Below, one piece after another: positions 54,853 to 63,877 of a stretch of 64,000 nt of DNA; the stretch's first letter is position 1, and the number at the start of each line of letters is the position of its first letter. The stretch comes from Bowmanella denitrificans. Its GTDB lineage: Bacteria; Pseudomonadota; Gammaproteobacteria; Enterobacterales; Alteromonadaceae. Under the pieces are notes generated by a model. That model made no database searches. It was not told where the DNA came from and saw only the letters and a list, made by a program, of their open reading frames with translations. Location of the stretch: contig NZ_PEBU01000004.1 of NCBI RefSeq assembly GCF_002887595.1, forward strand, positions 248,001-312,000, written 5' to 3'. A program made the position numbers and the translations under genes.

Positions 54853-55416
54853 ATGCGTTATACAGCTGAACAAAAAGTAGAAACCCGCAAGCGGATCAGT
54901 GACGCATCGGCTCGCTGCTTTCGCAGCAACGGCTTGAATGGCATTGGTATCGATGGCCTGGCGAAAGAAGCTGGGGTCACCTCCGGGGCATTTTATAAAC
55001 ACTTTCCGTCTAAGCTGGCCGCCTTTGAAGAAGCCATGATTGGCGGAATGCAGGAGGTGCAGGAAGCCGTCAGCCTGTTCCAGTCAAATAATGCCGATTG
55101 GTGGCCTGAATTTGCCAGGTTTTATCTGCAGGAAAAATCCACCTGCGAAGGCTCGCAAAGTTGCGGTCTGCAGAGTTTAACGCCGGATGTGGGGCGGGCC
55201 GACCCACAGATAAAATCGGCGTTTGAAGCTCAACTAAGGGAATTAGTGCAGCAAATGAACCCTGGCGAGAATAACGCCATACCGCCAGATACCTGGGCAA
55301 AACTCGCTATTCTGATGGGAGGGGTTACGCTGGCCAGGGCGGTAAATAGTCCGGCGCTGCAACAAGAGATTATTCAGGCGATTCAGCAAACGCCGTTATG
55401 TCGCCAGCAAAAGTGA
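54853..55416 (+). CDS. TetR/AcrR-family regulator
   Basis: A 187-residue TetR protein: the N-terminal helix-turn-helix reads ETRKRISDASARCFRSNGLNGIGIDGLAKEAGVTSGAFYKHFPSKLAAFEEAM. The C-terminal domain has a Cys cluster (STCEGSQSCGLQSL) that could sense electrophiles. The divergent gap to the tautomerase gene holds three operator-like sites, so it likely represses both. The neighbourhood (tautomerase, glyoxalase) points to a reactive-aldehyde or electrophile response. Confidence 0.88.
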   Translation: MRYTAEQKVETRKRISDASARCFRSNGLNGIGIDGLAKEAGVTSGAFYKHFPSKLAAFEEAMIGGMQEVQEAVSLFQSNNADWWPEFARFYLQEKSTCEGSQSCGLQSLTPDVGRADPQIKSAFEAQLRELVQQMNPGENNAIPPDTWAKLAILMGGVTLARAVNSPALQQEIIQAIQQTPLCRQQK

Positions 55417-55787
55417 GTGGGATTAGCTGCCAACTGGCGTAACAAGCGCATGTGAAAGGCGCAAAACATCAGGGTTTGGTTGCCTTTCGCTATTTTGCAC
55501 ATCGCGTTAGCTCTGTGTGCTAGGCCAAGCATTTCAGCCTGATTATCCTTGTTATAAAGGCAATGACTTTGATCTGCTTGTGGCTTGGCGTGCAAACAAG
55601 CTCGTTAGTACCTGTGACGTTGCCGCCATTCCCGATTTCATAAATTTCCATCTTCCCGATTCCGGGAATTTCCCCTGTTAAATGCCAGGCTGATTTTAAT
55701 ATTCCTTTAAATATCAATTTGTTGTGTTTTGGTATGACGCTTGCGTCTTGCATTAGCTAAGCAGCTAAACAGGTAAGGACCGATGCA
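55417..55787. promoter_or_regulatory. Region with a sigma-54 promoter and upstream palindrome before the efflux operon
   Basis: Positions 55730-55744 read tggtatgacgcttgc, a good match to the sigma-54 -24/-12 consensus (TGG, four fixed spacer-type positions, TTGC), with the GG and GC doublets in correct spacing. The 16-bp inverted repeat ttcccgattccgggaa lies 62-77 bases further upstream (55653-55668), a typical enhancer position for a sigma-54 activator. Positions 55417-55620 show nothing else. A ribosome site AGGTAAGGA (55771-55779) precedes the first gene. Confidence 0.65.
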
Positions 55788-57035
55788 ATGGACGTAAAAG
55801 TGAGCCCGGTGAGGGCCATGTACAGCAAACGCTATATTTTGCCAGCTGTCACCTTGGTATTTTCTGTTTTCAGTGTCTGGCTTTATTCCCAGCCGTCGGC
55901 AAGCAGTCAGGTCGAGGTCGGGCAGTTATGGTTAGGTCAGGTCAATCAGGGGGCGTTGGCATTAGAAGTCACAGGTTTTGGTGTCTTAGAGTCCAAAGTA
56001 CAGCGCTTTTTAACCGCCGCCAATGAGGCCGTGATTGAAGAGATCCTGCTAAAGCCCGGCGCGGTGGTCACACCCGACAGTGTGATCCTGACGATGTCCA
56101 ACCCGGGTATCGGTCAGGCGCTGGTGCAGGCTGAGTTGGCGCTAAAGGCTGAAAAAGGCAAATTAAAACAACTGGTCCTGACTCAGGAGCGGGAAATGCT
56201 CGACGCTAATAATCAACAGGCCGAGCTTAGACTGGATCTGGATGTGGTTAAGGCCCGCTTTGAGGCGGAAACCAAGCTGGCCAATTCTGGGATAGTGACC
56301 CAACTGACCCTGCTGGAAACGCAGGCCCAAGTCAATAAATTGTCCGGGCGGCTGGCCAACAGCCAACAGCGTCTGGCGCAATTAACGCGTCTGCATCAAC
56401 AGAGCCTGCAGATCCAAAAAGAGCAAATCGATGAAAAGCAAAGCCTGCTGGCCTTAGCCAAGGATCGTATGGCCCGATTGCAGGTAAAAGCCGGTATTGA
56501 CGGGGTGTTACAGGCTCTGCCGGTTGAGCTTGGACAAAGTGTCAGTGTCGGCAGTCAACTGGCGCTGGTGGGCGGAACCGATGAGTTAATTGCCGTGGTG
56601 CAGGTGCCACAGCGGGATGTGCAGGGCATGATGCCGGGCATGCAGGCCAGTATTGATACTCGCGGTGGGGTGGCCGAAGGTGAGGTTCGGCTTATCGATC
56701 CTGTGGTTAAAGAGGGTAACGTCGAAGTGGAGATCGCCCTGATCGGTACCTTACCGGATAATGCCCGCCCGTCATTGAATGTGGAAGCCAGAATACGCAT
56801 GGGCACGCTGCAAGACACGCTGTATATCAAGGCACCAGTAAACGTTGCCCAACATTCCCGGCATCAGGTATTTAAAGTGGATGATGAACGTCACACCGCC
56901 GAACTTACCTGGCTGGAGTTTGGTGCCAAGAGCGGCCAGTTTATTGAGATCAAATCGGGCGCGGCGCGTGACCAGCGCTTTATCTTAAGCGACATGCGTC
57001 AATACGCCGAGCAGTCGCACATTTCCCTGAATTAA
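55788..57035 (+). CDS. Membrane fusion protein (HlyD/MacA-like) of an ABC efflux system
   Basis: A 415-residue periplasmic adaptor with one N-terminal membrane helix (about 17-34). The lipoyl-like and coiled-coil parts are visible: VIEEILLKPGAVVTPDSVIL, then long Lys/Glu/Gln helices (about 115-225) that include ANSGIVTQLTLLETQAQVN, then KAGIDGVLQALPVELGQSVSVGSQLALVG. It is the first gene of a co-directional set with an ABC ATPase, an FtsX-type permease, a sigma-54 activator and a sensor kinase. It links the ABC exporter to an outer-membrane channel such as TolC, not encoded here. Confidence 0.88.
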   Translation: MDVKVSPVRAMYSKRYILPAVTLVFSVFSVWLYSQPSASSQVEVGQLWLGQVNQGALALEVTGFGVLESKVQRFLTAANEAVIEEILLKPGAVVTPDSVILTMSNPGIGQALVQAELALKAEKGKLKQLVLTQEREMLDANNQQAELRLDLDVVKARFEAETKLANSGIVTQLTLLETQAQVNKLSGRLANSQQRLAQLTRLHQQSLQIQKEQIDEKQSLLALAKDRMARLQVKAGIDGVLQALPVELGQSVSVGSQLALVGGTDELIAVVQVPQRDVQGMMPGMQASIDTRGGVAEGEVRLIDPVVKEGNVEVEIALIGTLPDNARPSLNVEARIRMGTLQDTLYIKAPVNVAQHSRHQVFKVDDERHTAELTWLEFGAKSGQFIEIKSGAARDQRFILSDMRQYAEQSHISLN

Positions 57036-57062
57036 GCATACAAAACCAATAAGGACATCAAT

Positions 57063-57797
57063 ATGAGCCAAGCAAACCAAGCACAAATTTGCCTGCAACT
57101 GGCCAATATCACCAAGGTATTCCGTACCCAGGAACTGGAAACCCACGCCCTGCGCGGTGTCGATCTGACCATCTACCAGGGCGATTTTATTTCCATATCC
57201 GGCCCGTCTGGTTGCGGCAAGTCATCCTTGCTGGCGATTATGGGCTTGCTGGATACCGCCAGCAGTGGCAGCTACCTGATTGACAACCAGGACGTCAGCC
57301 AGCTTGGGGTCGATGCCAGGGCCGAGATCAGAAACCGCAAGGTCGGCTTTATTTTTCAGTCTTTTAACCTTATCGATGAAATCAGCGTGTACGAGAACGT
57401 CGCACTGCCGCTGCGCTACCGTGAGGTGGATGCGTCCGGCAAAATGTTGCGTGAAGCCGAAATAGACCAGGCGGTACGCCATGCCCTGCAACAAGTGGAT
57501 ATGGCCCATCGGGGCGGGCATAAGCCTAACCAATTGTCGGGTGGGCAGCAGCAGCGCGTGGCCATTGCCCGGGCATTGGTCGGTTCACCCGCCATCTTAT
57601 TGGTGGACGAACCGACCGGCAATCTGGACTCAAAAAACGGCGATGCGGTGATGGCCCTGCTCAAAGATCTGAACCGGGCCGGCACCACCATTTGTATGGT
57701 GACCCACGATGCCCGCTATGCCGAATTTGCCCATACCCGTTATTATTTACTTGACGGTGAAATGGTGTCTGAACACGCCTTGGCGGAGGCGAGTTAA
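57063..57797 (+). CDS. ABC transporter ATP-binding protein (MacB/LolD type)
   Basis: A 244-residue ATPase with Walker A SGPSGCGKSS, the FIFQSFNLI Q-loop, the signature QLSGGQQQRVAIARALV and Walker B LLVDEPTGNLD, and the H-loop MVTHD. The pattern is that of the LolD/MacB/FtsE class. Its stop overlaps the start of the permease (TAATG). It powers the mechanotransmission-type permease encoded next. Confidence 0.95.
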   Translation: MSQANQAQICLQLANITKVFRTQELETHALRGVDLTIYQGDFISISGPSGCGKSSLLAIMGLLDTASSGSYLIDNQDVSQLGVDARAEIRNRKVGFIFQSFNLIDEISVYENVALPLRYREVDASGKMLREAEIDQAVRHALQQVDMAHRGGHKPNQLSGGQQQRVAIARALVGSPAILLVDEPTGNLDSKNGDAVMALLKDLNRAGTTICMVTHDARYAEFAHTRYYLLDGEMVSEHALAEAS

Positions 57798-60196
57798 TGA
57801 AGTTACAACACGAAATTCGCCATGCTCTGGCTGGGTTACAAAATACGCCGATGTTTGTGTTTACCCTGGTGTTCACCCTGGCCCTGACCCTCGGCGCACT
57901 GATTGCTGCGTTTAACCTTAACCAGTTGATCCTGTTTAAGCCGCTGCCTTATAAACAGGCGGCGCAGCTGTATATATTGGATCAAACCGAAGTGCGCCAG
58001 GGCAAGGTCGTCAAATCCGGTGTCCAGCATATCGATTCACAAGTGCAAATGTATCGCAGCAGCCAGAACTTTCTGCACTCAGCCCTGGTACTGCGCAGCC
58101 GTGGCATTCTGGCCAGTGTGCCCAGTGAACCAAGGTTACAAACCTTATATACCACAGCCGAATTCTTTGATCTGTTAACCGTGCCCTTGGCCCTTGGCAC
58201 GGGTCTGTCTGCCAGCCCGGAAATGAAAGATGCCCGGCCAGAAGCCGTGCTCAGCTATGCCACCTGGCAAAGCTACTTTGCCGCAGACCCTGATATCATC
58301 GGCCAGAGCATACAGTTTGATCACCAGCAATTTAAGGTGGTTGGTGTGCTCGATAAAGGTTTTAAAGAGCCGCAGCCCTTTGCCGAAACGGCCAGTGACA
58401 TCTACTTACCGGCGGCTTACAGCCAGTTAAGCCAGCCTAACGGCACCTCGTCCACCTCTAATTTGCTGAGCCTGGTTAAGCTTACGCCGGGGCAGAATAC
58501 GACCCAAGTCAATGCGCAGCTATCGGCCATTTTTAAGGATTTTTTGCAGTCGCCACAAGCGCAGTTGTACCGGGACGTGGAATTGCTGCCACGTCTGACC
58601 CGGCTAAGCGATGCGGTGAAAGGTGACGGTGTCCGGATTACGCTGATGATCCTGGCGGGCGCCGTGGTATTGCTGCTGATTGCCTTTGTTAATGTGCTCA
58701 ATCTGTACCTGTCGCATATCAATAAAAAGCGGCAAGTTCTGGCTATTTGCGCCTGCCTTGGGGCCAAACCCAAAGCGCTGTTTAAGCGCCTGTTTGTTGA
58801 AAGCCTGCTATTGACCCTGGTGGCCAGCCTGTTTGCCCTGATCATCGCCGCCTGGCTATTGGTGCTGACCAAAGAGCTGGCGCAAGGCACGCTGCCGCGT
58901 TTAAATGAGCTGGGGCTGGATGTCCCGACCGTGCTATTCAGTTGCACTATTGCCGTGCTGTTAGCCGGGGCGCTGGCCTTTTTTGGCCGCTTTGCGGTCA
59001 ACTATGACGGCCTTAAACAACAGTTAAACGCCAGTGGTAAAGGCACCAGCGCGCAGGTATCGCGTCGGGTCAGGTACAGCCTGATTGCATCACAGATTGC
59101 CTTGACCGGCTTGCTGATCATGATGACATCCCTGGTGCTGCAAATGAGTCTGCAAACCGCTAACCATCCATTGGGTATCGATATTGAGAACGTCATCAGT
59201 GTTGAGGTAGACCCCGGCAAAAACTACCCCAGCGCCACTCAGATCCGTACGCTTGCCACGCAAATTAAGCAGCATTTTGCTCAGTTGCCTCAGGTTGAAC
59301 TGGTGGCCAATTCCCGCCATTCACCACTTAGATTCGGCCATAGTGGCACCCTTATTTACGATAGTCACCAGCAGCGCGTCGGCGGCTTTTTATATAACCG
59401 CGTGGATGAAGACTTTGTTGGATTAGTGAAGTTGCCAATGTTGCATGGCCGCAACTTTAACCGCGAAGAAGTGGCCGACCAGGCCAAGGTGGCGCTGCTC
59501 AGTCAATCCATGGCTCGGGCCATTTTTAACCGCACCGATGTAGTAGGCGAGCGTATTTACCGCGCGAAAGGGCAAGCCTTCGAGGTGGTGGGGGTGGTGG
59601 AGGATTATTTTAGTGTTTCCAATATCGACCCATATTTTTATATGCCCCTGGATGCCAGTGACATCAACCTGATGCTGAAGATCAAACCCGGCATGAGCCT
59701 GACCAAACTGGAGATCCTGCAACAGCTGCGCACGATTGACCCGAGCCTGAGAATACAGGAATACCTGCAACTGCAACGCACCGCCGCTGAACTGGTATAT
59801 CAATATAGCCTGGCAGCCTGGTTGGCCGGGGGGTTAAGCCTGTTTGCCCTGCTGCTGGCCTGTACCGGGATTTATGGGGTAATCAGCTATGCCACCCAGA
59901 TGCGACGCTATGAACTGGGCGTGCGTATGGCACTGGGTGCCAAACGTAAGCGTATTGTCAATATGGTGCTCAAGGATGCGATTCAGCCGATTGTTATTGG
60001 CCTGGTGAGCAGTTTTTTGCTGGCTGTGCTGCTGTACGGCATGGCCAAAAGCCAGATTGCCCAGTTAGGGCAGCCAGATGTGCTGCAGATATCCGGCGCC
60101 TTAGGGCTGTTGCTGCTGTTCTCTTTACTGGCGTGCTTTATTCCTGCCAACAGTATTGTCAGGCAGGATCCTATAAAAGCGCTCCGAAATGAGTAA
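57797..60196 (+). CDS. FtsX/MacB-type ABC permease
   Basis: A 799-residue permease with two MacB-type halves. Each has a periplasmic domain (about 45-265 and 450-665) and FtsX-like helix groups (about 280-400 and 685-795). The first helix at 18-40 and the C-terminal arrangement RRYELGVRMALGAKRKRIV and NSIVRQDPIKALRNE are typical. Such transporters move peptides, lipids or antimicrobial compounds out, or shape periplasmic complexes. With its ATPase and membrane fusion protein it forms a tripartite-type efflux system. The substrate is unknown. Confidence 0.9.
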   Translation: MKLQHEIRHALAGLQNTPMFVFTLVFTLALTLGALIAAFNLNQLILFKPLPYKQAAQLYILDQTEVRQGKVVKSGVQHIDSQVQMYRSSQNFLHSALVLRSRGILASVPSEPRLQTLYTTAEFFDLLTVPLALGTGLSASPEMKDARPEAVLSYATWQSYFAADPDIIGQSIQFDHQQFKVVGVLDKGFKEPQPFAETASDIYLPAAYSQLSQPNGTSSTSNLLSLVKLTPGQNTTQVNAQLSAIFKDFLQSPQAQLYRDVELLPRLTRLSDAVKGDGVRITLMILAGAVVLLLIAFVNVLNLYLSHINKKRQVLAICACLGAKPKALFKRLFVESLLLTLVASLFALIIAAWLLVLTKELAQGTLPRLNELGLDVPTVLFSCTIAVLLAGALAFFGRFAVNYDGLKQQLNASGKGTSAQVSRRVRYSLIASQIALTGLLIMMTSLVLQMSLQTANHPLGIDIENVISVEVDPGKNYPSATQIRTLATQIKQHFAQLPQVELVANSRHSPLRFGHSGTLIYDSHQQRVGGFLYNRVDEDFVGLVKLPMLHGRNFNREEVADQAKVALLSQSMARAIFNRTDVVGERIYRAKGQAFEVVGVVEDYFSVSNIDPYFYMPLDASDINLMLKIKPGMSLTKLEILQQLRTIDPSLRIQEYLQLQRTAAELVYQYSLAAWLAGGLSLFALLLACTGIYGVISYATQMRRYELGVRMALGAKRKRIVNMVLKDAIQPIVIGLVSSFLLAVLLYGMAKSQIAQLGQPDVLQISGALGLLLLFSLLACFIPANSIVRQDPIKALRNE

Positions 60197-60272
60197 CTTG
60201 TAAAGGGCTCTGGGCTGTTCCGTGTTAGTATTTTACTTTGCGCAGCAGCCTGTATTTTTATCGCGACCAAGC

Positions 60273-61667
60273 ATGCAAAACCCCAAGACCATACTTTTTA
60301 TTGATGATTGCGCTGACATCAGGCTAAGTGCCCGATTCTTCTTAACCAATCATGGTTTCAACGTGGTTGAAGCCGACAGCCCAACCACCGGGCTGGACAT
60401 GCTTAACCATCAGCCCGTCGATCTGGTGCTGCTGGATATGAATTACTCCCGCGACACCACATCGGGAGAAGAAGGGTTGTATTGCCTGCGCAAAATTCGT
60501 GCCTTGCACAGCCATCTGCCGGTAGTTGCCATAACTGCCTGGGCAGCGGTGGATCTGGTGGTGAAAGCCTTAAAAAGCGGGGCGCGGGATTTTATTGAAA
60601 AGCCCTGGGACAACCAGCGGCTGCTGCAAGTGATCAAGCAATCCCTGCAATTACAGCAGCTTGAACAGCATTGTTGCCCGCCAGCAAGGGAGCAGACTCA
60701 GGCAGTCAAGCTGGTGGCAAACTCCCCGGCCATGCAGTTACTGAAAAGCCGCCTGGATGAGGTGGCCCAAAAGCCGGTGACCTTGCTGCTCACCGGTGAA
60801 AACGGTACGGGTAAAAGCAGCCTGGCGCACTATATTCACCAGGCATATCAGCAGCAACATCGCGGCGGCGCTTTGGTGAGCGTCAATATGGGCGCTATTC
60901 CGGAAAACCTGTTTGAAAGTGAAATGTTCGGCCATACCAAAGGGGCGTTTACCGGTGCGGACCGGGCCAGGGTAGGGCGTTTCGAACTGGCAGAGCACGG
61001 CACCCTGTTTTTGGATGAAGTGGCCGAGATCCCGCTGCCGTCCCAGGCTAAATTGCTGCGGGTGCTGGAGTCGGGCCAGTATGAACGGGTGGGTTCCAGC
61101 GCCACCCAAACTGCCAGCGTGCGCCTGATCAGTGCCAGCAACGGCAATTTTAAACAGCTGATTAGCGAGGGGCGCTTTCGCCAGGATCTGTACTTCAGGT
61201 TAAATACCATTGAGCTGCATGTGCCGCCACTTCGCGAGCGTCGCGAAGATATTCCCGAGCTGGCCGGGCAACTGCTCGAACAATTTTGTCAGCGCTATAA
61301 AAAGCCCGGCATCAGTTTGCTGCCCTGTGCACTGGCGCTGCTGATGGCGTACCCCTTTCCCGGTAATTTACGTGAATTAAGCCATATCCTTGAGCGTGTG
61401 GTGCTGCTGTGTGAGCAAACCGATATCAGTGCAGCACTGCTGGCTGCTAACGGTATGGCGTCTGCCATTGCCGCTCCGGTGGCGTCTGCCGCGGGCGCTG
61501 AATTGCCACTGATGACCTTCGAGCAGGCCGAACGTGAGCTGCTGGATAAGGCCCTGACGCAGTGCAAGGGCCAAACCCAACAAGCCGCAGAGCTGTTGGG
61601 CATCAGCAAAAGTGCCATTTATCGTCGCTTAGAAAAATACCATATCGTCGCCAAAGATTACCTCTAG
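60273..61667 (+). CDS. Sigma-54-dependent response regulator (NtrC family)
   Basis: A 464-residue activator; ATG 60273 is taken (an upstream GTG would add a non-conserved hydrophobic stretch). The receiver has Asp11-Asp12, phospho-acceptor Asp55 in LVLLDMNYS and Lys110. The AAA+ domain has Walker A GENGTGKS (175-182), the sigma-54 contact GAFTGA (224-229) and GTLFLDEV. The C-terminal Fis-like HTH is near QQAAELLGISKSAIYRRLEKY. It probably activates the sigma-54 promoter of the same operon (55730-55744), and it is followed by its likely sensor kinase. Confidence 0.94.
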   Translation: MQNPKTILFIDDCADIRLSARFFLTNHGFNVVEADSPTTGLDMLNHQPVDLVLLDMNYSRDTTSGEEGLYCLRKIRALHSHLPVVAITAWAAVDLVVKALKSGARDFIEKPWDNQRLLQVIKQSLQLQQLEQHCCPPAREQTQAVKLVANSPAMQLLKSRLDEVAQKPVTLLLTGENGTGKSSLAHYIHQAYQQQHRGGALVSVNMGAIPENLFESEMFGHTKGAFTGADRARVGRFELAEHGTLFLDEVAEIPLPSQAKLLRVLESGQYERVGSSATQTASVRLISASNGNFKQLISEGRFRQDLYFRLNTIELHVPPLRERREDIPELAGQLLEQFCQRYKKPGISLLPCALALLMAYPFPGNLRELSHILERVVLLCEQTDISAALLAANGMASAIAAPVASAAGAELPLMTFEQAERELLDKALTQCKGQTQQAAELLGISKSAIYRRLEKYHIVAKDYL

Positions 61668-61685
61668 CATGCACAGGGCCAGAAC

Positions 61686-62972
61686 ATGTTGACAGTGAAC
61701 AGCCTTGAGCGGCTGATTGGCATATTTTTGCTGTTGGTGAACCTGCTTATTTTAGGCCTGAGTGTGGCCTGTTTATGGCTGTTACACAGCTCTGGGCTGA
61801 TGTTGGCCACCTTGTTGGTGTTATTACTGCCGGCTCAGTTGCTGGTGTCATTGTGGCTAAACAAAAAACTGCTCTGCCCATACGCTCGCATACTGGATGC
61901 GCTGGAGTCGATGAAGGTGGATGATTATTCCCTGCAGGTGCGGCCGGTGTATTGCCGTGGCATGGTCGGCAGGGTATTTGATGAAATCGGTGCGTTTTCG
62001 GCGGCGCTGAGGCAAAAAAAACGCCTGTTCGACGAGAAAAACTTACTGGTTCACAGTTTAATCAAGCAGTTGGACAGCCCGGTGCTGCTGCTGGATGAAG
62101 AGCGAAAACTGGTGCACGGCAATCAGGCCCTGTCGCGCTGGCTGGGTAAAGACTGGCGACTGGTGCGACTGAGCAAGGCAAAATCGCTGGGGCTGGTGCA
62201 AAGCGCATCGGGCTGGTTAATTGCCGATAAGCAACAGGCCAGGCAATTTAATATTCGCTCCAGCTTTTATAAGGACGAAACCGGTGAGCACCAGTTACTA
62301 ATTTTTACCGATATCAGCCATGAACTGCGGGAAATGCAAATTCACTCCTGGCAGCAGATTGTCAGGGTGCTAAGCCATGAGATTAAAAACTCCTTAACCC
62401 CGATTAAATCACTGGCGCAAACTCTGGCCGAATTCAGCACCCATCAGGTGCAAAAAGACATGCTTGAAGTGATTAACCAGCGTAGTCAGAAGCTGACCGA
62501 ATTTGTTGGTCGCTATAGCCAGTTAAGCCGCCAATATGCTATCCATCCGCAGCATATAGACCTGCCCGGCATGCTCGGCTCGGTCATGGCCATGTACAGC
62601 GATATTACCTTCGAGCTGCAACTGGACAGCACCCAGGTGGTCGCCGACCCGGTGCTGCTGGAACAAGTGCTGATTAACTTAATTACCAATGCACGCCAGG
62701 CCATTGCTGAGAACACGGGGGAAGGTGTGATTAAAGTCCATTGCTATAGCGCAGCTGGCGCAGTGCTTATCAGCCTGAGTGATAACGGTGTGGGTATTCA
62801 AAACCCGGATAATGTATTTGTACCCTTTTACACCACCAAGCGGGGTGGGCAGGGCATTGGTTTATTGCTGTCCCGCCAGATTATTGAGCAGCATGGCGGC
62901 CAACTGACGCTGGAAAATAATGCTGATGGAGTCGGCGCTGTTGCTTTGATTCGTTTGCCGGTGGGGTGTTGA
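61686..62972 (+). CDS. Sensor histidine kinase, partner of the sigma-54 regulator
   Basis: A 428-residue kinase with two N-terminal hydrophobic helices (about 11-33 and 38-58) and almost no periplasmic loop, so sensing is in the membrane or cytoplasm. A PAS-like domain (about 120-210) precedes the His box with His231 in VLSHEIKNSLTPIK. The catalytic domain has NLITNARQAI, DNGVGI, FVPFYTTKRGGQGIGLLLS. The NtrY-like arrangement, 18 bases after the regulator gene, makes a two-component pair with it. Confidence 0.94.
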   Translation: MLTVNSLERLIGIFLLLVNLLILGLSVACLWLLHSSGLMLATLLVLLLPAQLLVSLWLNKKLLCPYARILDALESMKVDDYSLQVRPVYCRGMVGRVFDEIGAFSAALRQKKRLFDEKNLLVHSLIKQLDSPVLLLDEERKLVHGNQALSRWLGKDWRLVRLSKAKSLGLVQSASGWLIADKQQARQFNIRSSFYKDETGEHQLLIFTDISHELREMQIHSWQQIVRVLSHEIKNSLTPIKSLAQTLAEFSTHQVQKDMLEVINQRSQKLTEFVGRYSQLSRQYAIHPQHIDLPGMLGSVMAMYSDITFELQLDSTQVVADPVLLEQVLINLITNARQAIAENTGEGVIKVHCYSAAGAVLISLSDNGVGIQNPDNVFVPFYTTKRGGQGIGLLLSRQIIEQHGGQLTLENNADGVGAVALIRLPVGC

Positions 62973-63588
62973 ATCTTTGATATCCTGTTGCTTATAACGC
63001 GACAGTCTCACTTCATTGATTTTCCTTAAGTAAATGAGACTGAAAGACCAAATTTTCTCGAAAGATTTTGGGCAGCTTTATGCTGGTGCGGCAGAAAAGC
63101 CGCTGGGAGGTGGCATCAAGGGGCCTAGCTGGATCTCAACGTCAGTCCAGCGCAAAGTCGGTTGCCGATACGACGTACCCTACGCGTCTCCCACTCAACC
63201 CTATCCCAGCAAGTTACCAGTCTTTTAGTAGCCCCGGAATCGATTGGAAACATCAAGCGGAGTCAAAGTGTCTTAAATCATTTCAGAGAGAGTTTCAGTC
63301 GCGCCAACACTTCACACTCTGTCCATAAATACTATGTTCTAAAAGTTCCAATAACCTCATAACCACCTCTCAATAGATAAATTTACTTTGCAGACATGCG
63401 ACTATGAACGCTTGAAATTAGATGACTGAGGTAAGGCGGCTCGCTACACAATGATGAAGTTATTCTTATATTTTAGTGAGAGAAAATCAATCGGTACGAC
63501 ACTTTCTCCAGAATGTATCATGTTCTATTGATGCATTCCGGAAAAAGTAGTCATTATTTTAGTAAGCAGTCATTATTGAGGTGTTGAT
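62973..63588. other. Long non-coding region at a composition boundary
   Basis: This 616-base stretch has no supported gene. An 8-bp inverted repeat cagtctca/tgagactg (63003-63010 and 63035-63042) lies just after the kinase gene and may serve as a terminator. Short overlapping reading frames at 63034-63362 lack ribosome sites and recognisable motifs. The G+C falls after about 63340. Confidence 0.55.
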
Positions 63589-63870
63589 ATGGGTTGTAAA
63601 TGTTGTGGAAGGAAATTAAATGTTGGTATGATTCACAAAGTTGATGTAAACACAGGACAGAAATTTAAGTCCTGTCCGCACTGTTCTGATGCTAATGGTA
63701 GTGAACATGTTTTTCACCCTTATCCTGCGGCATTCGGTAAAACTCCCGCACGAAAGACGGCTAGAAACCCTGAAGGGTTTCAAAGCTATTGTTATGACTG
63801 CAGAAGCTTACCGAAAGGTGTCACTTCTCGTGCACATGTGAATGGAAAGTTTTGTAGTAGTTTAGATTAG
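63589..63870 (+). CDS. Cysteine-rich small protein (zinc-ribbon-like)
   Basis: A 93-residue protein with CKCCGRKL, CPHC and CYDC motifs, thus two or three CxxC pairs that may bind zinc. It begins after GAGGTGTTGAT and its stop lies seven bases before the methyltransferase start, so the two form an operon. Codon use is AT-rich relative to the rest of the window. I do not recognise a family; a small DNA-associated or nuclease-type zinc protein of a restriction-type system is possible. Confidence 0.65.
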   Translation: MGCKCCGRKLNVGMIHKVDVNTGQKFKSCPHCSDANGSEHVFHPYPAAFGKTPARKTARNPEGFQSYCYDCRSLPKGVTSRAHVNGKFCSSLD

Positions 63871-63877
63871 GTTTTGA

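Noticed and set aside
60273-62972. The two-component pair as the PrsR/PrsK pair of the PEP-CTERM/exosortase system
   Set aside because: The kinase is shorter, with a PAS-like domain and two helices only, and the pair is adjacent to an efflux operon, not exosortase genes.
63003-63042. An attachment site or transposon end after the kinase gene
   Set aside because: The 8-bp inverted repeat has no matching direct repeat or integrase in the window; terminator function is the simpler reading.
63034-63362. Three overlapping short + frames after the kinase gene
   Set aside because: No ribosome sites, no motifs, and they overlap each other in all frames.
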